Origin: Isoetes taiwanensis
Lineage: Eukaryota > Streptophyta > Lycopodiopsida > Isoetales > Isoetaceae
Direction: 5' to 3'
NCBI GenBank assembly: GCA_021234155.1
Contig: JAJEKV010000036.1
Location: 1,682,777 to 1,746,776 of the forward strand
Length of the DNA stretch: 64,000 nucleotides
Positions 1 to 10,020 of the stretch are shown piece by piece; positions within the stretch are counted from its first letter, which is position 1, and every line of letters begins with the position of its first letter. The notes below the pieces were generated by a model. It worked only from the letters and a program-made list of their open reading frames with translations, ran no database searches and was not told the origin of the DNA. The translations under genes and the position numbers were made by a program.

Positions 1-72
1 TGGACCTATCATGGCATGCTATGAGTTGGTCCAGCCTAACAAGCTGCTCCTTGTCATGTTGCACACGGCTTT

Positions 73-344
73 GCTGGGGATACTAAAATCATATCTCTAG
101 GCAGTGATGGATATGTGCACTCAATTGTGTCCTTCAACACTCAGCATGATTATTACGGCTAAGTTTTTTCTCTCGGAGACCCTTCAGGCGATGGCTTTTT
201 AATCCTGGACAGTAATACCTCTGTTGTGCTCTTTCTTCGTCTGGGTGCCATAGGCCTATATGTCTTCGTGGGCAATAAGAAGCCATTCACTTCTATTCAA
301 TTCTATTCTATTCCTAGCATCTTATATTATACAAGTGCTTGAAC
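73..344 (+). pseudogene. Decayed bulb-type (B_lectin-like) lectin domain relic
   Basis: One reading frame runs through this stretch with a single in-frame TAA at 160-162. The conceptual translation includes SDGYVHSIVSFNTQHDYYG before the stop and GDGFLILDSNTSVV after it. The second piece resembles the DG-x-LVL-x-DSN-x-x-VV core strand of mannose-binding bulb-lectin domains found in EP1-like glycoproteins and S-domain receptor kinases; that comparison is from memory. There is no start codon or splice context that would make it a gene, and the upstream frame (1-72) also has stops. I read it as a relic of a lectin-like gene entering the window from the left. Chance similarity of a short open frame is the main alternative. 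Confidence 0.3.
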
Positions 345-1474
345 ACTATGAGCAACTTTGCTTGAGGGATGGAGAGTACATTTAATATGTTTATATATTT
401 CTTGCTAGAAATATATGTTTATGTACTTGAAATAAACATATATTTCAATGTGTCCCCCACTAGAATTTCAACTTGCTTTTGTGGTAAAATTGACTCGCAG
501 GAAATGCTAATGAGTGTGTGGGATTAGTTTAACAATGTCATGTTTCAAATCCGTTTTCCTTTCTAACAACTTGGAGTTTCCTGGATATGTCATGTACCAT
601 TATCACTTATAAAAGATCTCAAGAATAGATGTTTCTCAACCGTAAATATTCCTCAACCAGTCTCAACCCATAAGTACGCATCTTTATCTATTCCAATAAA
701 GATGAATTATGCCTTTTTTTTTTACAAGAAATAGTGTGCAATATTCGTTTCCATTTTTTATTTAGCTTCATCATCATCGTCTCTTATAAATTGTGATTGC
801 GATATCACATCATAGCAATACAGCACCACCAAATGGTCCAACAACTTTATATATCGCTGTTGAAGAAAATCCAAATGACATTTGCGTGTCCAAGACAAAG
901 GAACATGGCAATCTCGTTGAAAGGCATCGACGACCAGTGTTAGTTGTTTAATTGACTAGCGATTCTGGACAAATGTCTATATATACTCCAATTTACCAGT
1001 TCTACCAGAGTAAAAGGTCTGATGAAACTTTGTCCTCAAATGCACATTTAACAAAATGGTCTTGTCTTGCATGTAAAAGGCTTCATCCTTAGCCACATCT
1101 TTTCTGACTTCGACTCAGCTCATCTAAAATAGTACCAACCTCAAAGCTGCTGAATTCATTTGTGAGACAGGCAGAACTTTTAGTACTAAGTAACTAAGCA
1201 TTCCTGCTCTATATTACATTTCAAACATATTACATGTGGCGGGTTATGTTCAGCAAACCAAAATGACCTAGTAAAACCAAAATACTATGTAAAGATATAT
1301 CTGGCCATATTCTTCAGCTCATAATAGTTGTCATCTGACAAGAAACTTCAAGTAGATATCCAGCAGAAGTGTTTTGCAGCAACCAACTATTTCATCTTGT
1401 ACTAGAATACTGATAATAATGAGTCCAGTCTTTTGAAAAACCAAATGGTCCCCTCCTTATGCATGGTTGTATGT
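345..1474. other. Non-coding stretch 3' of the Aux/IAA gene
   Basis: AT-rich sequence with no coding signal on either strand that I can support. It includes short poly-T and poly-A runs and presumably contains the 3' UTR and polyadenylation region of the minus-strand Aux/IAA gene that stops at 1475. Confidence 0.5.
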
Positions 1475-3344
1475 TTACTGCGATGCGACCTCTTCACTGA
1501 CTCTTCCTGCTATAAATTGGAAAACAAATCGAGATTTCACAAAAAAAACTAGACGTAAAGTTCATTTTCATGCTCATGATCTGTGGGATCACAAAATGCT
1601 TACCGAGGCCAATTGCATCAGATCCTCTCATAATCCGCAGTCTCCTTACTGTGCTCACAAACAGTCTGCAAATATTAATGAAATGTCAAACAAAGGCCTT
1701 TCCCCATTAAACTAATGCGAATGCAGAAGTGGAATTACCCCCATGGAACATCTCCGACAAGCATCAGATCGCCGTCCTTGTCCTCATAAGTAAGGACATA
1801 ATCAGAGCCATAACCAAAGTTCAACTTCTTGTTTTCCTTTAAATCCTTTGCTTGCCCTACAGAGAACCACACAAAAAAATGCATTGTCATATGGTATATG
1901 CAGTTCCAAAGTGCATATAGCAAACAGCACAAACAAGGTTGAGATGTGCAAACCGTTTATAAAATGATGGAACATTTCCTCAAGTGTTGCAGAGAGCTTG
2001 TCATAGCTATTCTGAACTTTCAAGTCCACCTTGCGGCCAATTGGCACTCCATCCATGTAGACTTTAACAAAAAGAAAATTTGATTGAGGATTGACGGGCG
2101 GCGGAGGAGGAAGAGGAGGTGCAACAACAGGCTTGGGAGCGACCTCGGTCTCAACAACAAAGGATTTGGTTGCCTGAGGTGCACTTGATGTGTTTTTAAA
2201 GAAAGATTTCTTCACTGGTGGCCATCCAACTGGTGCTCTGCAGTAACAATAAGCCATCAGAGGATAGGAAGCCTAAGAGTGGTTTCATGAGTAATGTGAA
2301 GTAATTATTTGCGTATCGCACCTTATAAAAATGATCACACATACAGGGCAATTTCCCAACATTCAAATTTTGAGGATTTTTGCTTGTAAATGCACAGTGA
2401 AAAAAGGCAGTGCAGGTTCACAAAATGCAATAACATAAACAACATACCTTGGAGGTGTAGCAATTCCCTCATCTGGAACAGCGCGCTTGTCGAGCATATC
2501 AGCAGCAGAAGTAGTTTGGCTACTGGGAGATGAAGAACAGTCTGCCAAAGTTTTGGACTGAACCTCCTGGGGGCTAGAACTAGATTCATGAGGGGCTAGG
2601 AGTAGCAGGATCAACTTTAGGTGCAAGACATCTGCCAGGAATACCCCAAGAAGGAGCAGCAGGAGCACCATATTGATTAGCTCTGAATGAATAGGCCAAG
2701 TGCTGAGCACCATCCTTGTCCCCCTGAAAGCCAGAAAAATCATCCCCCATTACTTCAGCAAAAGGCCTCTTTGCACCAGCAGAGCCTCTGGGATCATTCA
2801 CATCTGTTTCATGAACAGACTGAAGAAAATGTGGAGGCTTAAACTCTCTAAGCAATCTGGTTGCAGCAGGATGCCAGAACAGATCACCACCTCCTGCAGC
2901 CTGTCTAGATTTAAGCCCTCTAGCAACCAAATCTGCATCTTCCTCACCTAATTGAGCGCAGCATTTCTCCACCAAATTGTTAGACTCCTGAGCATCAGAC
3001 TCTTTGCCAAAACTTGCTATACAACTTTGTTTACCAGTTTCGTGATCAAGCAGAGCTTCTTTTGCACAAGCAGGAGGCGTTTCTAGCTTGGGTTTTGGCT
3101 GGAAGGGGGCCCCCTCCTGATCAGGAGAAAGAGGAGGCCCCAACCTGAGCTCTGTCCTCTCTAGATTTAATCTCTTCATATCTGTGCGTCCTCCATAGCC
3201 TGGAAGTGAAGAAACGGCACCTTCTGACAAGCCAATATAGTCGTGTTCCTTGAGTCCTGACTCTGTTTCTGGGCTGCTGATCTTGGCTGACGGTATTTCT
3301 TTCGCCTCTCCTTCGCTTGCTGGAGCTGTGCAATCCATACCCAT
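1475..3344 (-). CDS. Aux/IAA auxin-responsive transcriptional repressor (five exons; one frameshift)
   Basis: Nuclear repressor that binds ARF factors through its C-terminal PB1 fold and is degraded through TIR1/AFB when auxin is present. Exons on the minus strand are 3344-2448, 2237-1954, 1856-1739, 1665-1604 and 1506-1475. All junctions are GT-AG and in phase, giving about 463 residues. Domain I carries an EAR-like [14 protein letters not shown] pair lies upstream of the degron [11 protein letters not shown] (domain II). Domain III reads [19 protein letters not shown]. Domain IV runs from [21 protein letters not shown] to [20 protein letters not shown]. Exon 1 is readable only with a one-base shift: its first frame ends at a TGA at 2586-2588, while [16 protein letters not shown] and the KR motif lie in another frame. 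Removing one C of the CCCC at 2592-2595 restores both the frame and the phase of the next exon. The last exon (ten residues) is inferred from splice sites only. The family assignment is very secure. Confidence 0.93.
2592..2595 (-). other. Probable single-base frameshift in Aux/IAA exon 1
   Basis: A run of four C on the minus strand lies exactly where the upstream open frame (domain I side) hits a stop and the downstream frame (degron side) is already open. Exon 1 is 897 nt, and one base less gives the phase-2 end required by exon 2. No plausible GT-AG intron separates the two frames. It is either a real inactivating insertion or a homopolymer error. Confidence 0.7.
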
Positions 3345-5074
3345 CTCTGCGTTTCCGCTAAAAAACCTCCGGCATTGCCATGATCCGGCGAAACAAGAAC
3401 TTGGGCGATGGGTTTTTTCTGCAGAAGAATGAGGCAGTGTGGTTTAGCAAGGGTAGAAAAAGACTCCTGCCACTCGTCAGAGGCTGACCAGTTGCATATG
3501 TGTTACACTTGTGTGGGGATAGGGTGTCTGCCGGAAGCGAGACCTGAGAGCGACTATGGAGCCGAATGCTTTCTGAGTGGTGGACCTTCTTTGTGGGCTC
3601 AAATCTGATGTGGGTGGGTCATTCAAGAGCCGGGCTAATCAGTGAGCAGAAAAGATTTATTGAGCATGGCAGATCGGAGTTGTGGGTTTTAAAACCGGAT
3701 TATGGTTTTAGTCTATCGAGATGGCATGGAGAAAACATGCGGCCTTTGAAAATGGCAGGCCTTTGGGATTTATCTGCAAGTGGGGATGATGATTATGATA
3801 AGAAGGAGGAAAAGGAAAAGGGATGCTTGCGCTCTGTGCTGCTGATGCTGGGCTGATGCTTCTCAGAAATGAAGAGGCTGCCTGTCTAAAGCTCTGCTTC
3901 CAAGGGCAGATTTTTTTTTTTCTCAAGAATTGAAAGAGAGATGAGAGAGAAAGACCCTAAAAACTGGACCCTTCAGCCTGATTGATTGGTACAGCCCTCC
4001 TGCTTGCTTGTGTTCCGGTAGGGTACAGCAGCATTGCTTGCATTACTTACTCCGACGGATCTGGCTCTTGGGTAAAAAAACAAAAAAAAAAAGAAGGGTA
4101 AGTGCTCAGCTGCCTCGCAGAACAAAAATGTTTAACCTGTTATCTTCTTTTCTTAATATTTTGGGGCTTTGCGGTCCTGCTTCCATGGCCCAACTTGCAT
4201 ATCTTATATATACTACCTCTGCAGCACCTTCTGCACAACCGATTCATATGGATTTTCCCTTCTGTAACTGTAATTGCAGACACTAATTCTCTTGCTTGCC
4301 GGAGTAAGTAAAAATGGCGAGGCTTTTTACTCGATCAAACCCAGAAACCTTTCTGCTCCGATTTTTTTTAGAGTTTTTTTTCTTAGTGGATTTGTGCAGA
4401 TCGGATTGGCCATACCAATGACAAGTACCTGCTTCTTTCTTTGACTGGTAGGGCTTACGATTGGCCGCTATCTATTCTTCTTCTGTGTTTTCTGTGCAAA
4501 ATAATATTTCTTTGCTTTTAGCATTTTTAGGTTTTGAGTTTTTGGATCCCCATATCACCCAAAACCCTTAAAAAGATAGGTCAAAGGATATGCACCATCT
4601 TTGGCAACCTTTATCCCATATAATCCTTCTCTTTGAATCCAAACATCAATCTCCATTCAATTCAATTCATATCAAACCATATCAAACACCATGCCCGATA
4701 CGATCTTGTTCCCCATGCCTCCGTTTCTTCTCCCCCCTGCATTATTTTAATCGTTCCTCGGATCATTCCCAGCTATTTTTTTAGACAACCCAAGCTCTCC
4801 TGTATCTTGCCATGTTCTTCTTGCCCCTGTGCCCTAACTTCCAAGCAAAGTGAATGAGAATATGAGAAAACTGTAGTATTTACATTGAAATTCTCATTTG
4901 TTATATGTTGGCATGATGCTTCCTCTTAGCTCATCCCATCCCCAGGCAAACATTGCGGCTCAATTATATCCAATTTTATATTTCTGATGGACCTGCAACA
5001 GTTTTCTCAATTATTCGTTCTAAAGCAAGCGCACTTGCAGCGCAAATGGCATGTTTGGATGTTTTATGTTGCAG
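3345..5074. other. 5' flank of the Aux/IAA gene, no gene recognised
   Basis: This should contain the Aux/IAA promoter and 5' UTR, since the gene reads leftwards from 3344. Pyrimidine-rich and poly-A/T tracts occur around 3910 and 4075-4095. Short TGTCTG/TGTCTA strings near 3526 and 3882 resemble the TGTC core of auxin response elements, but such short motifs are expected by chance. The longer open frames here have no recognisable protein features. Confidence 0.4.
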
Positions 5075-5218
5075 GATTCCTTTGACATGTGCACATTTAA
5101 TGACAAAAAGGTTACTTACATCTTGCCAATGTTGAGAAGTCAATATGAATGCACTTGGAAGCCTTTCTTGTATAAGTCAAAAGACTTGCCCTTCTTTAAA
5201 ACCCAGAAGATAAATAAG
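5075..5218 (+). other. Possible orphan exon
   Basis: A 144-nt open block of 48 codons sits between a good acceptor (pyrimidine-rich stretch ending TTGCAG at 5074) and a donor (AAG followed by GTAGAT at 5219). It encodes DSFDMCTFNDKKVTYILPML and further charged and aromatic sequence. I do not recognise the protein and found no neighbouring exons, so it may be a captured fragment or a chance open frame. Confidence 0.2.
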
Positions 5219-5879
5219 GTAGATATATGCTATAATCTACAAGATTTACTCTAGACATGTCATAATTTCACGTGCATGCAAACATTTGTGATGACAATGC
5301 ACCCACTAACATGGCATGATGATATTCACACAAAACAAAACTTTAAACTGTGAAGTATTATGTAAATTTCATGCATGCAACTTTTCTAGTGGTTAGCCGC
5401 TATACCAGTAGGAAGGACAATTGCAATTCATGATGAACAAACTTTTAGTAAAATGCCCCATTTTTAAACATGTAATAGCTGGAATTTTAACATCAGGTAT
5501 GTTGGCCACGCCAAACATAAGCTTCAACCCTTGAGGAGGAACTATCGCCATCATTATTGGAATGGCATATATAAGCTTCGGTGTTGAATAAGAGAAATTT
5601 AGTTGTTTTCATGATACAATGGTTCTATAGGGTTCATAATTGCATTGTGAAAAATGAAATAAATTATAATATGCTAGCCCTCCTTGGCACATTTTCAAAA
5701 TAATGAGATAACTAAATGGAAAGTGAAATCTATCATGGCGGCCAAAGCCGCCAAGATCTTATCAACTCGCGTACTAGTTTGAATTGTATCTATTGCAAAC
5801 AGTGCAAAAGGCATCCTTAAACACATGGGATCTCAGCATACATTTGTGTCTTGTGTTCTGGTGACATTTTGACCACAAG
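5219..5879. other. Non-coding AT-rich stretch
   Basis: I see no gene, RNA or repeat that I can support here. Confidence 0.4.
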
Positions 5880-6420
5880 TTATACGGAAGATTTCCTTAA
5901 GATTTCTCTAGATTCCATAGATTCCTTCAATGTTCTTTGGAAATGTCTGCCAGATCCTTATTAATTCTTCAAGATTCTATCAAAATTCCCCAAGGTTCTC
6001 AAAGATTCCCATACATTCTCTCAGGAATCTCGAGATCCTCCCTGATTCTCCAAGATCCCATTGGATTCCATCAATATTCTCTTAGATTCTCTAAAATTTC
6101 CTTAGATACCCTTCAACATTTCTTGACTTCTTTGCGCATGTGGGACCACTCTTTTGAAAGCTCTTGACAAGCCAGTGTCTGGCTCGACCAGTGTTCAAAG
6201 TTCCTTTATTTTCTTAGATTCCATTAATTCAAATTATTCCTTAAGATTCCCTAAGATTCTTTGATATTCTGTGAAGATTCCTCAAGGTCTCTAAGTTTTC
6301 GTGAAGATTCTTTAGAATTCCTCCTCTAATTTCTAGAAACTTCCCTAAGATTCCTTCACACACATTTTGTGAAATTCTCTTTAGATTCTTTAAGATTCTA
6401 TTGAACTCGATGGCGCGATG
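5880..6420. repeat. Degenerate GATTCC/TTCCT-rich repeat
   Basis: The motif GATTCC or AGATTCT recurs every 10-25 bases for over 500 bp, in strings such as AAGATTCCCTAAGATTCT. There is no fixed unit length, so it looks like an old, diverged minisatellite. Both strands stay open for short distances because of the repeat, which explains the spurious small ORFs. A non-repeat island lies at about 6130-6190. Confidence 0.7.
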
Positions 6421-7564
6421 TTCCACTCAAACCATTACTTTTGGAAAGCTCTCAGTCAAATGACACCAATTTCGCTCAATTCTGCACTTTTACTGCAAGT
6501 TAATGCGTCTAAGTAGTTTGTTAAAGGGCATATTTAACGTGATTTTTCATTACTATACGACTTGTCATTAAAACCTTAAGGTATCACTTTTTCATAACAT
6601 ATATCATAAAAATGGTGCCATTAATTGTCTTTCATTAATTGCAAAAATCTCAAGAATTAGGATTTCTTTTTTCCTTTTCTATCCAACACTCGATATTGGC
6701 TGCACAAATCTACGTGTTACCTCTTATAGTGGCATCAACTAAGGTGCCATGCATTAAGTGCCACTATTAATAAAAACAAGGTGCTGCGCACGGAGGGTTG
6801 CCCTCCATGGCCGGAGAGTGAAGTGGCTTAAGTCATAGTTGTAGACAATAGAGTATTTAAATCGAAATTGCTATTTTAAAACATTAACATTTTGTGAAGG
6901 TGATGTTGAGCTCTTCTTGGACTAGGATCGAGGTGGACACATGGACTTTAGGGTTTGAGTGCAACGTATTGGTGTCACAAAAGGAAACCGCAGTTGAGAT
7001 TTTGCTCCCAAGTGCCGTTGCCGATAGTGGAATCCGACCCGTTGAGCCCTAGGGATTTCTTAACTTATCTTCTTGGTTTTTTTTTTTTTTGCAGACAACT
7101 CGAGAGCGCATTGCCTCTAGTTTGGATGGAAGTTGCAGTTCATAGGCAAGAATGAAGATCTATAGTGAAGGCATTTTCAAAACTTGAGTTCTTCATTAAC
7201 TTTTTTGTTTAACTGTGCTAGTCAGCATGAGGGTATACTTTAGTATAGTTAGATGTTGCTATTATAGTCAGGGTTTTTCCTCTAAAACCCGAAAGGGCAA
7301 GGTTTTTTAATCCCGGCCATAATGGTTGCATTTTATCAGCATTCAACATTGTTTCCTGTTGGTTTCGTTTCCTGTTGTTTGCCGTTGGTTTCAAAGAGAT
7401 GCCCGTGAGGATTTTATTATTGTTTCCTGTTGGTTTCAAAGAGATGCCCGTGAGGGTTTTATCCCATTGTTTTCTGTTGGTTTCAAAGAGATTCCCGTAA
7501 GGCTAAAAATTCCTTGTCTTGTAAGTCGTTCTTCAAACCATTCGTGCCAATAACTTCCTACTCA
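6421..7564. other. Non-coding stretch with a short dispersed motif and a tandem duplication
   Basis: No gene is recognised. A 32-base block at 6773-6804 (starting AAAACAAGGTGCTGCGCACG) is repeated exactly at 20745-20776 in the same orientation. Around 7370-7500 a GTTGGTTTCAAAGAGATGCCCG-like phrase is repeated three times at intervals of about 55-65 bases. Confidence 0.5.
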
Positions 7565-8208
7565 TTTTCTGGTTTGAATTCTAAATTTTTGTCACACAAG
7601 AGGTGGCGTCCCTTGAATCCCCCAACACATAACAACCAACACATAACAACCATTTATATTAACAACCAACACATAACTACCATTGACATTAATTAACACA
7701 ACCATTGGGTCCAACACATTTAAATTAAAATCCCCCTTAAACCCCCTTTGGTTTGGGTGCATATTCACCGGGTGACTCGAGCAACGAGTTTGTTGGATAG
7801 GCATATTCACCCCTTATTCCTTAATCTACACCGTGCGTAAAGTTCCTCATTTGTGGGGTATGCAAGTACAAAATTTGCTATCTTGTATAACAAGATTCGC
7901 AAAATACTATAAGATTTCAAAGCGGAATACTATATGGTGTTGATTTCATACGTGTAAAAATACAATTATGAGGGCTCACCGCCCCTACGTCACCCCCCGT
8001 GTGAATATGCACCCAAACCAAAGGGGGTTTAAGGGGGATTTTAATTTAAATGTGTTGGACCCAATGGTTGTGTTAATTAATGTCAATGGTAGTTATGTGT
8101 TGGTTGTTAATATAAATGGTTGTTATGTGTTGGTTGTTATGTGTTGGGGGATTCAAGGGACGTCACCCCCCCGGGTGTGACAAAAAATTTAGAATTCAAA
8201 CCAGAAAA
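7565..8208. repeat. Foldback structure with about 210-bp inverted arms
   Basis: The left arm (7565-7774) and right arm (7989-8208) are near-perfect reverse complements. They carry the same phrases: TTTGAATTCTAAATTTTTGTCACAC at the outer ends, GGGGGATTCAAGGGACG, repeated TGTTGGTTGTTA units, and GTGAATATGCACCCAAACC at the inner ends. About 215 bp separates them. The right arm is also part of repeat E1, which starts at 7809. The left arm is therefore an additional inverted copy of one internal module of E1, not part of the E1 unit seen at 25983. Confidence 0.8.
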
Positions 8209-9102
8209 AAACTAGAATTCATTTGAGGCTTTCATCACCTGTAGCTTTTGAATTTGATCACAATAAAACAAATAGAACATAAGTAAAAGTTACCATAAAG
8301 ATAGAGCAGATTGATCCATAAAGTTTGCAACACCCATACACAAACATTTTTCAACTGGAATTTAACAGCAGCCTTTGGCCTCCATGGATTCTTGTGGTGA
8401 GAAACCAAAGTGGGAAACTTTTCTGCTTCTTAGCACAAGGATCTAGAAGCCTTGGAATTTGCTTAATAACTGCCTCAAAATCTAAAAATGCATGGTAATT
8501 TTTTGCAAGCTTCATTCGGAATGAGCCATAAAACAATATCCAATAGCGCAATCCTGTATTAATCAGCTGGTAGGATGTGAAAGCCTACCAAACCCGGTCG
8601 CAAAATTGCTGTTTTAGCATAGATAACTTAACCAAACATATCCATATCATACACTATCAAAAGATCTCGGGGAGAGCTTTCCAACGCAATAAAATTCATC
8701 TCAAACAGAGCTCTGGATCAAAAGTTATGATAAGAAATGTGTTGCCGGCGGGGAAACTGCACTACATGCGCCCTTCAAGCCCTTCATGTGCCCATTATGC
8801 ACCACACACACAAAAAGAGGGCTTTTGTTGTGAGCCATTGGTTGTTGACCATTCGAAAAAAAGGCTAAAATCAATGGCCCTTCATGTGCCCATTATGCAC
8901 CACACGCACAAAAAAGGGGCTTTTGTTGTGAGCCATTGGTTGTTGACCATTGAAAAAAAAAGGCTAAAATCAATGGCTCAGAAATGGTGCACTCTAGATG
9001 TACGCATTAGTACATCCATTTGAATACATCACGAAATAATAGGAAAACCTTAGTGAAAAGCGTACAAAAACACAAAGAAAACCCCCTGTTATTATGCTAC
9101 AT
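7809..9102 (+). mobile_element. Repeat E1, copy 1 (unclassified, about 1.3 kb)
   Basis: This block is colinear and highly similar to 25983-27347. The shared sequence starts ACCCC(G/T)TATTCCTTAATC and ends TTATTATGCTACAT. Both copies are bordered on both sides by ATTC (here 7805-7808 and 9103-9106). It has no long ORF, no TG...CA ends and no evident terminal inverted repeats. Inside are a module of TGTTGGTTGTTA repeats, a hairpin-forming GTCACCCC...GGGTGTGAC, the phrase GAGCTTTCCAACGCAATAAA, and a near-3' inverted repeat GATGTAC-GCATTA-GTACATC. It is probably a non-autonomous element; its class is unknown. Confidence 0.7.
8784..8975. repeat. Tandem duplication inside E1 copy 1
   Basis: Two copies of about 92 bp start at CCCTTCATGTGCCCATTATG and end in AAAAAGGCTAAAATCAATGG. 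The second E1 copy carries a differently rearranged version around 27045-27225, so the array is unstable between copies. Confidence 0.75.
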
Positions 9103-9106
9103 ATTC

Positions 9107-10020
9107 TCAAATCTAAAAACCATAGAAAAGTCCAAAATTAAGATTAAAAGAAGGGTCAAAGGAAAAAGGAAATGGGTTGATGCAAAAAAAAGCCTTTTCA
9201 AGCTCGTCAAAGTCCAATGCATGATCACAATCCTACACAGGAGAAGGTGTATCTGGGTTAATTTTAGAACATATATTTCAACCAGTCAAAGTTGTTTATC
9301 TCATGGCATATGCCTGAGCATGATCTAATTTTCTCCTCGTGCAAATAATGAACAAGAGGAACATTGAACTATTAATAATGAACAAGAGGAACATTGAACT
9401 ATTTTTTCCACCAATCTTGGCCTTGCATTCATAATTGACGCACTAATCGAAGGGTTCCCCTCTTTAGGCGACCCAAAATACAAAAAAGAAAGAAGGGAAA
9501 AATTCAAATATACCCCTCAAGTTTACAAATATTCCAAGAATACCCCCAAAAATAGGGTATCTGGATCAAATGGCGATAACATTTTGTGATCGATCAAATA
9601 AAAAGTGCCCTACATAAAAATTGTAAATGAGAGACCTTTTCGGTACCAGTAGAATCATCTAAAATGGACCTGGAAGTTATAGTGTTCTAAAGAGTGTTAT
9701 AAAAAACAACTCAAATAAACATAACTTTGTAAAATTCAACTCCGATTCCAATGAATTGACAACTTTTAAATTTGAGGAGACTATATTAGCATATTTACAA
9801 AAATGCTCTTCATTTGGAGGGTATTTTTGGAATATTTACAAACTTGAGGAATTTCCCCAGGGACAAAAAATAGAACATTACCCAAAAATTGTTTATGTTT
9901 CATTAGTTACATTATATTGGTTGTCAAACACCTTTGACTTAAAGTGTAAGAATAAAATTTGTATCAGTTCGGGAAAAGAAATGCCAAAACAGTGGCAGCT
10001 AGCGCATCATCTAATTTGGT
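9107..10020. other. Non-coding stretch between E1 and the kinase gene
   Basis: No gene is recognised. A 26-base phrase (AATAATGAACAAGAGGAACA and following) is duplicated in tandem at about 9345-9400. Confidence 0.45.

Noticed and set aside
2586-2640. Mini-intron to explain the Aux/IAA frame change
   Set aside because: The only nearby GT...AG pair encloses about 20 bases, too short to splice.
7592-8180. Two similar ORFs (72 and 70 codons) with the same peptide on opposite strands
   Set aside because: They are the two arms of the inverted repeat, and the reading is a by-product of TGTTGGTTGTTA repeats.
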